Source of the DNA: Thauera sp.
GTDB taxonomy: Bacteria > Pseudomonadota > Gammaproteobacteria > Burkholderiales > Rhodocyclaceae
NCBI GenBank assembly: GCA_023150215.1
Contig: JAKLLJ010000146.1
Span: 1-7,978 of the forward strand
Direction: 5' to 3'
DNA: 7,978 bases
In this document: one piece after another, positions 7,683 through 7,978 of the stretch
How positions within the stretch are numbered: the stretch's first letter is position 1
How the letters are laid out: each line of letters starts with the position of its first letter
The notes under the pieces: generated by a model
What the model was told of the DNA's origin: nothing
The model's input: only the letters and a program-made list of their open reading frames with translations
The model's database searches: none
Translations under genes and position numbers: made by a program

Positions 7683-7978
7683 CGTGGGGCTCTTTCAGCA
7701 GCTTGCGGATCAGCTCGGGCGCGAAGCCCCGTGCTTGCAGGAAACGCGCCTGGCGGGCCCATTCGCGCGCGTCGGCAGGTGCGGCGGAAAAGCGGCTGTG
7801 CAATACGGCACGCGCGCGATCCAGCTCGGATTCTACGCATTCTCCCGCGATCGCTTCGTCGATCAGTTCACGATCGATGCCGCGGCGGGAGAGTTCGCTA
7901 CGCAGCCGGCTGCTGCCAACGCGGGCCGCCCGGCTGCGTACGAAGGCTTCGGCATAGCGACTGTCGGACTGCAGGCCG
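7669..7978 (-). CDS. recX: RecA regulatory protein RecX, C-terminal part (5' end outside window)
   Basis: RecX binds RecA filaments and limits their growth and ATPase and coprotease activity, tempering recombination and the SOS response. Only the last 102 codons are present; the start lies beyond 7978. The visible part begins GLQSDSRYAEAFVRSRAARVGSSRLRSELSRRGI, the classic RecX segment, followed by a second helical repeat (IDEAIAGECVESELDRARAVLHSRF) and a third (REWARQARFLQARGFAPELIRKLL). This agrees with the tandem three-helix repeats of RecX. About 50 N-terminal residues should be missing. The TAA stop (7669-7671) lies 14 bp inside lptB, so the genes overlap and are probably co-transcribed. 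recA commonly precedes recX but is not visible here. Confidence 0.88.

Overview
The window is GC-rich DNA of betaproteobacterial character, most like the Azoarcus/Thauera/Aromatoleum group (Rhodocyclales). I infer this from protein style and gene order (lptB-rpoN-hpf-ptsN-hprK, and slt/ygfA/ilvA); no database comparison was possible. All nine genes have recognisable families. Nothing looks mobile: I see no transposase, integrase, CRISPR array, tRNA or rRNA.

Left part (1-1993): a soluble lytic murein transglycosylase gene (slt) runs leftwards off the window. It lies back to back with a rightward 5-formyltetrahydrofolate cyclo-ligase gene (ygfA), with only about 45 bp between the two starts. 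ygfA meets ilvA tail to tail across 43 bp that hold a small inverted repeat.

Middle and right part (1994-7978): everything is on the minus strand. In transcription order it is recX (5' end outside the window), lptB, rpoN, hpf, ptsN, hprK, ilvA. recX overlaps lptB by 14 bp. The lptB-rpoN and rpoN-hpf gaps are 22 and 18 bp. The hpf-ptsN gap is 136 bp and carries a perfect TATAAT. hprK starts inside the end of ptsN. ilvA follows after 94 bp with a plausible promoter of its own.

How the genes work together: LptB powers lipopolysaccharide export. RpoN is sigma-54, the factor for nitrogen and other activator-dependent promoters. Hpf parks ribosomes in stationary phase. PtsN (IIA-Ntr) and HprK belong to a regulatory phosphotransferase branch that signals nitrogen/carbon state and is classically linked to rpoN. 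RecX modulates RecA. Slt recycles peptidoglycan, YgfA salvages 5-formyl-THF, and IlvA starts isoleucine synthesis.

I did not find an undescribed system. The points most worth checking are local arrangements: hprK where gamma-proteobacteria have rapZ, recX fused by overlap to lptB with no lptA/lptC between them, and the internal promoter with a palindrome before ptsN. There is no gene-free stretch over 300 bases.
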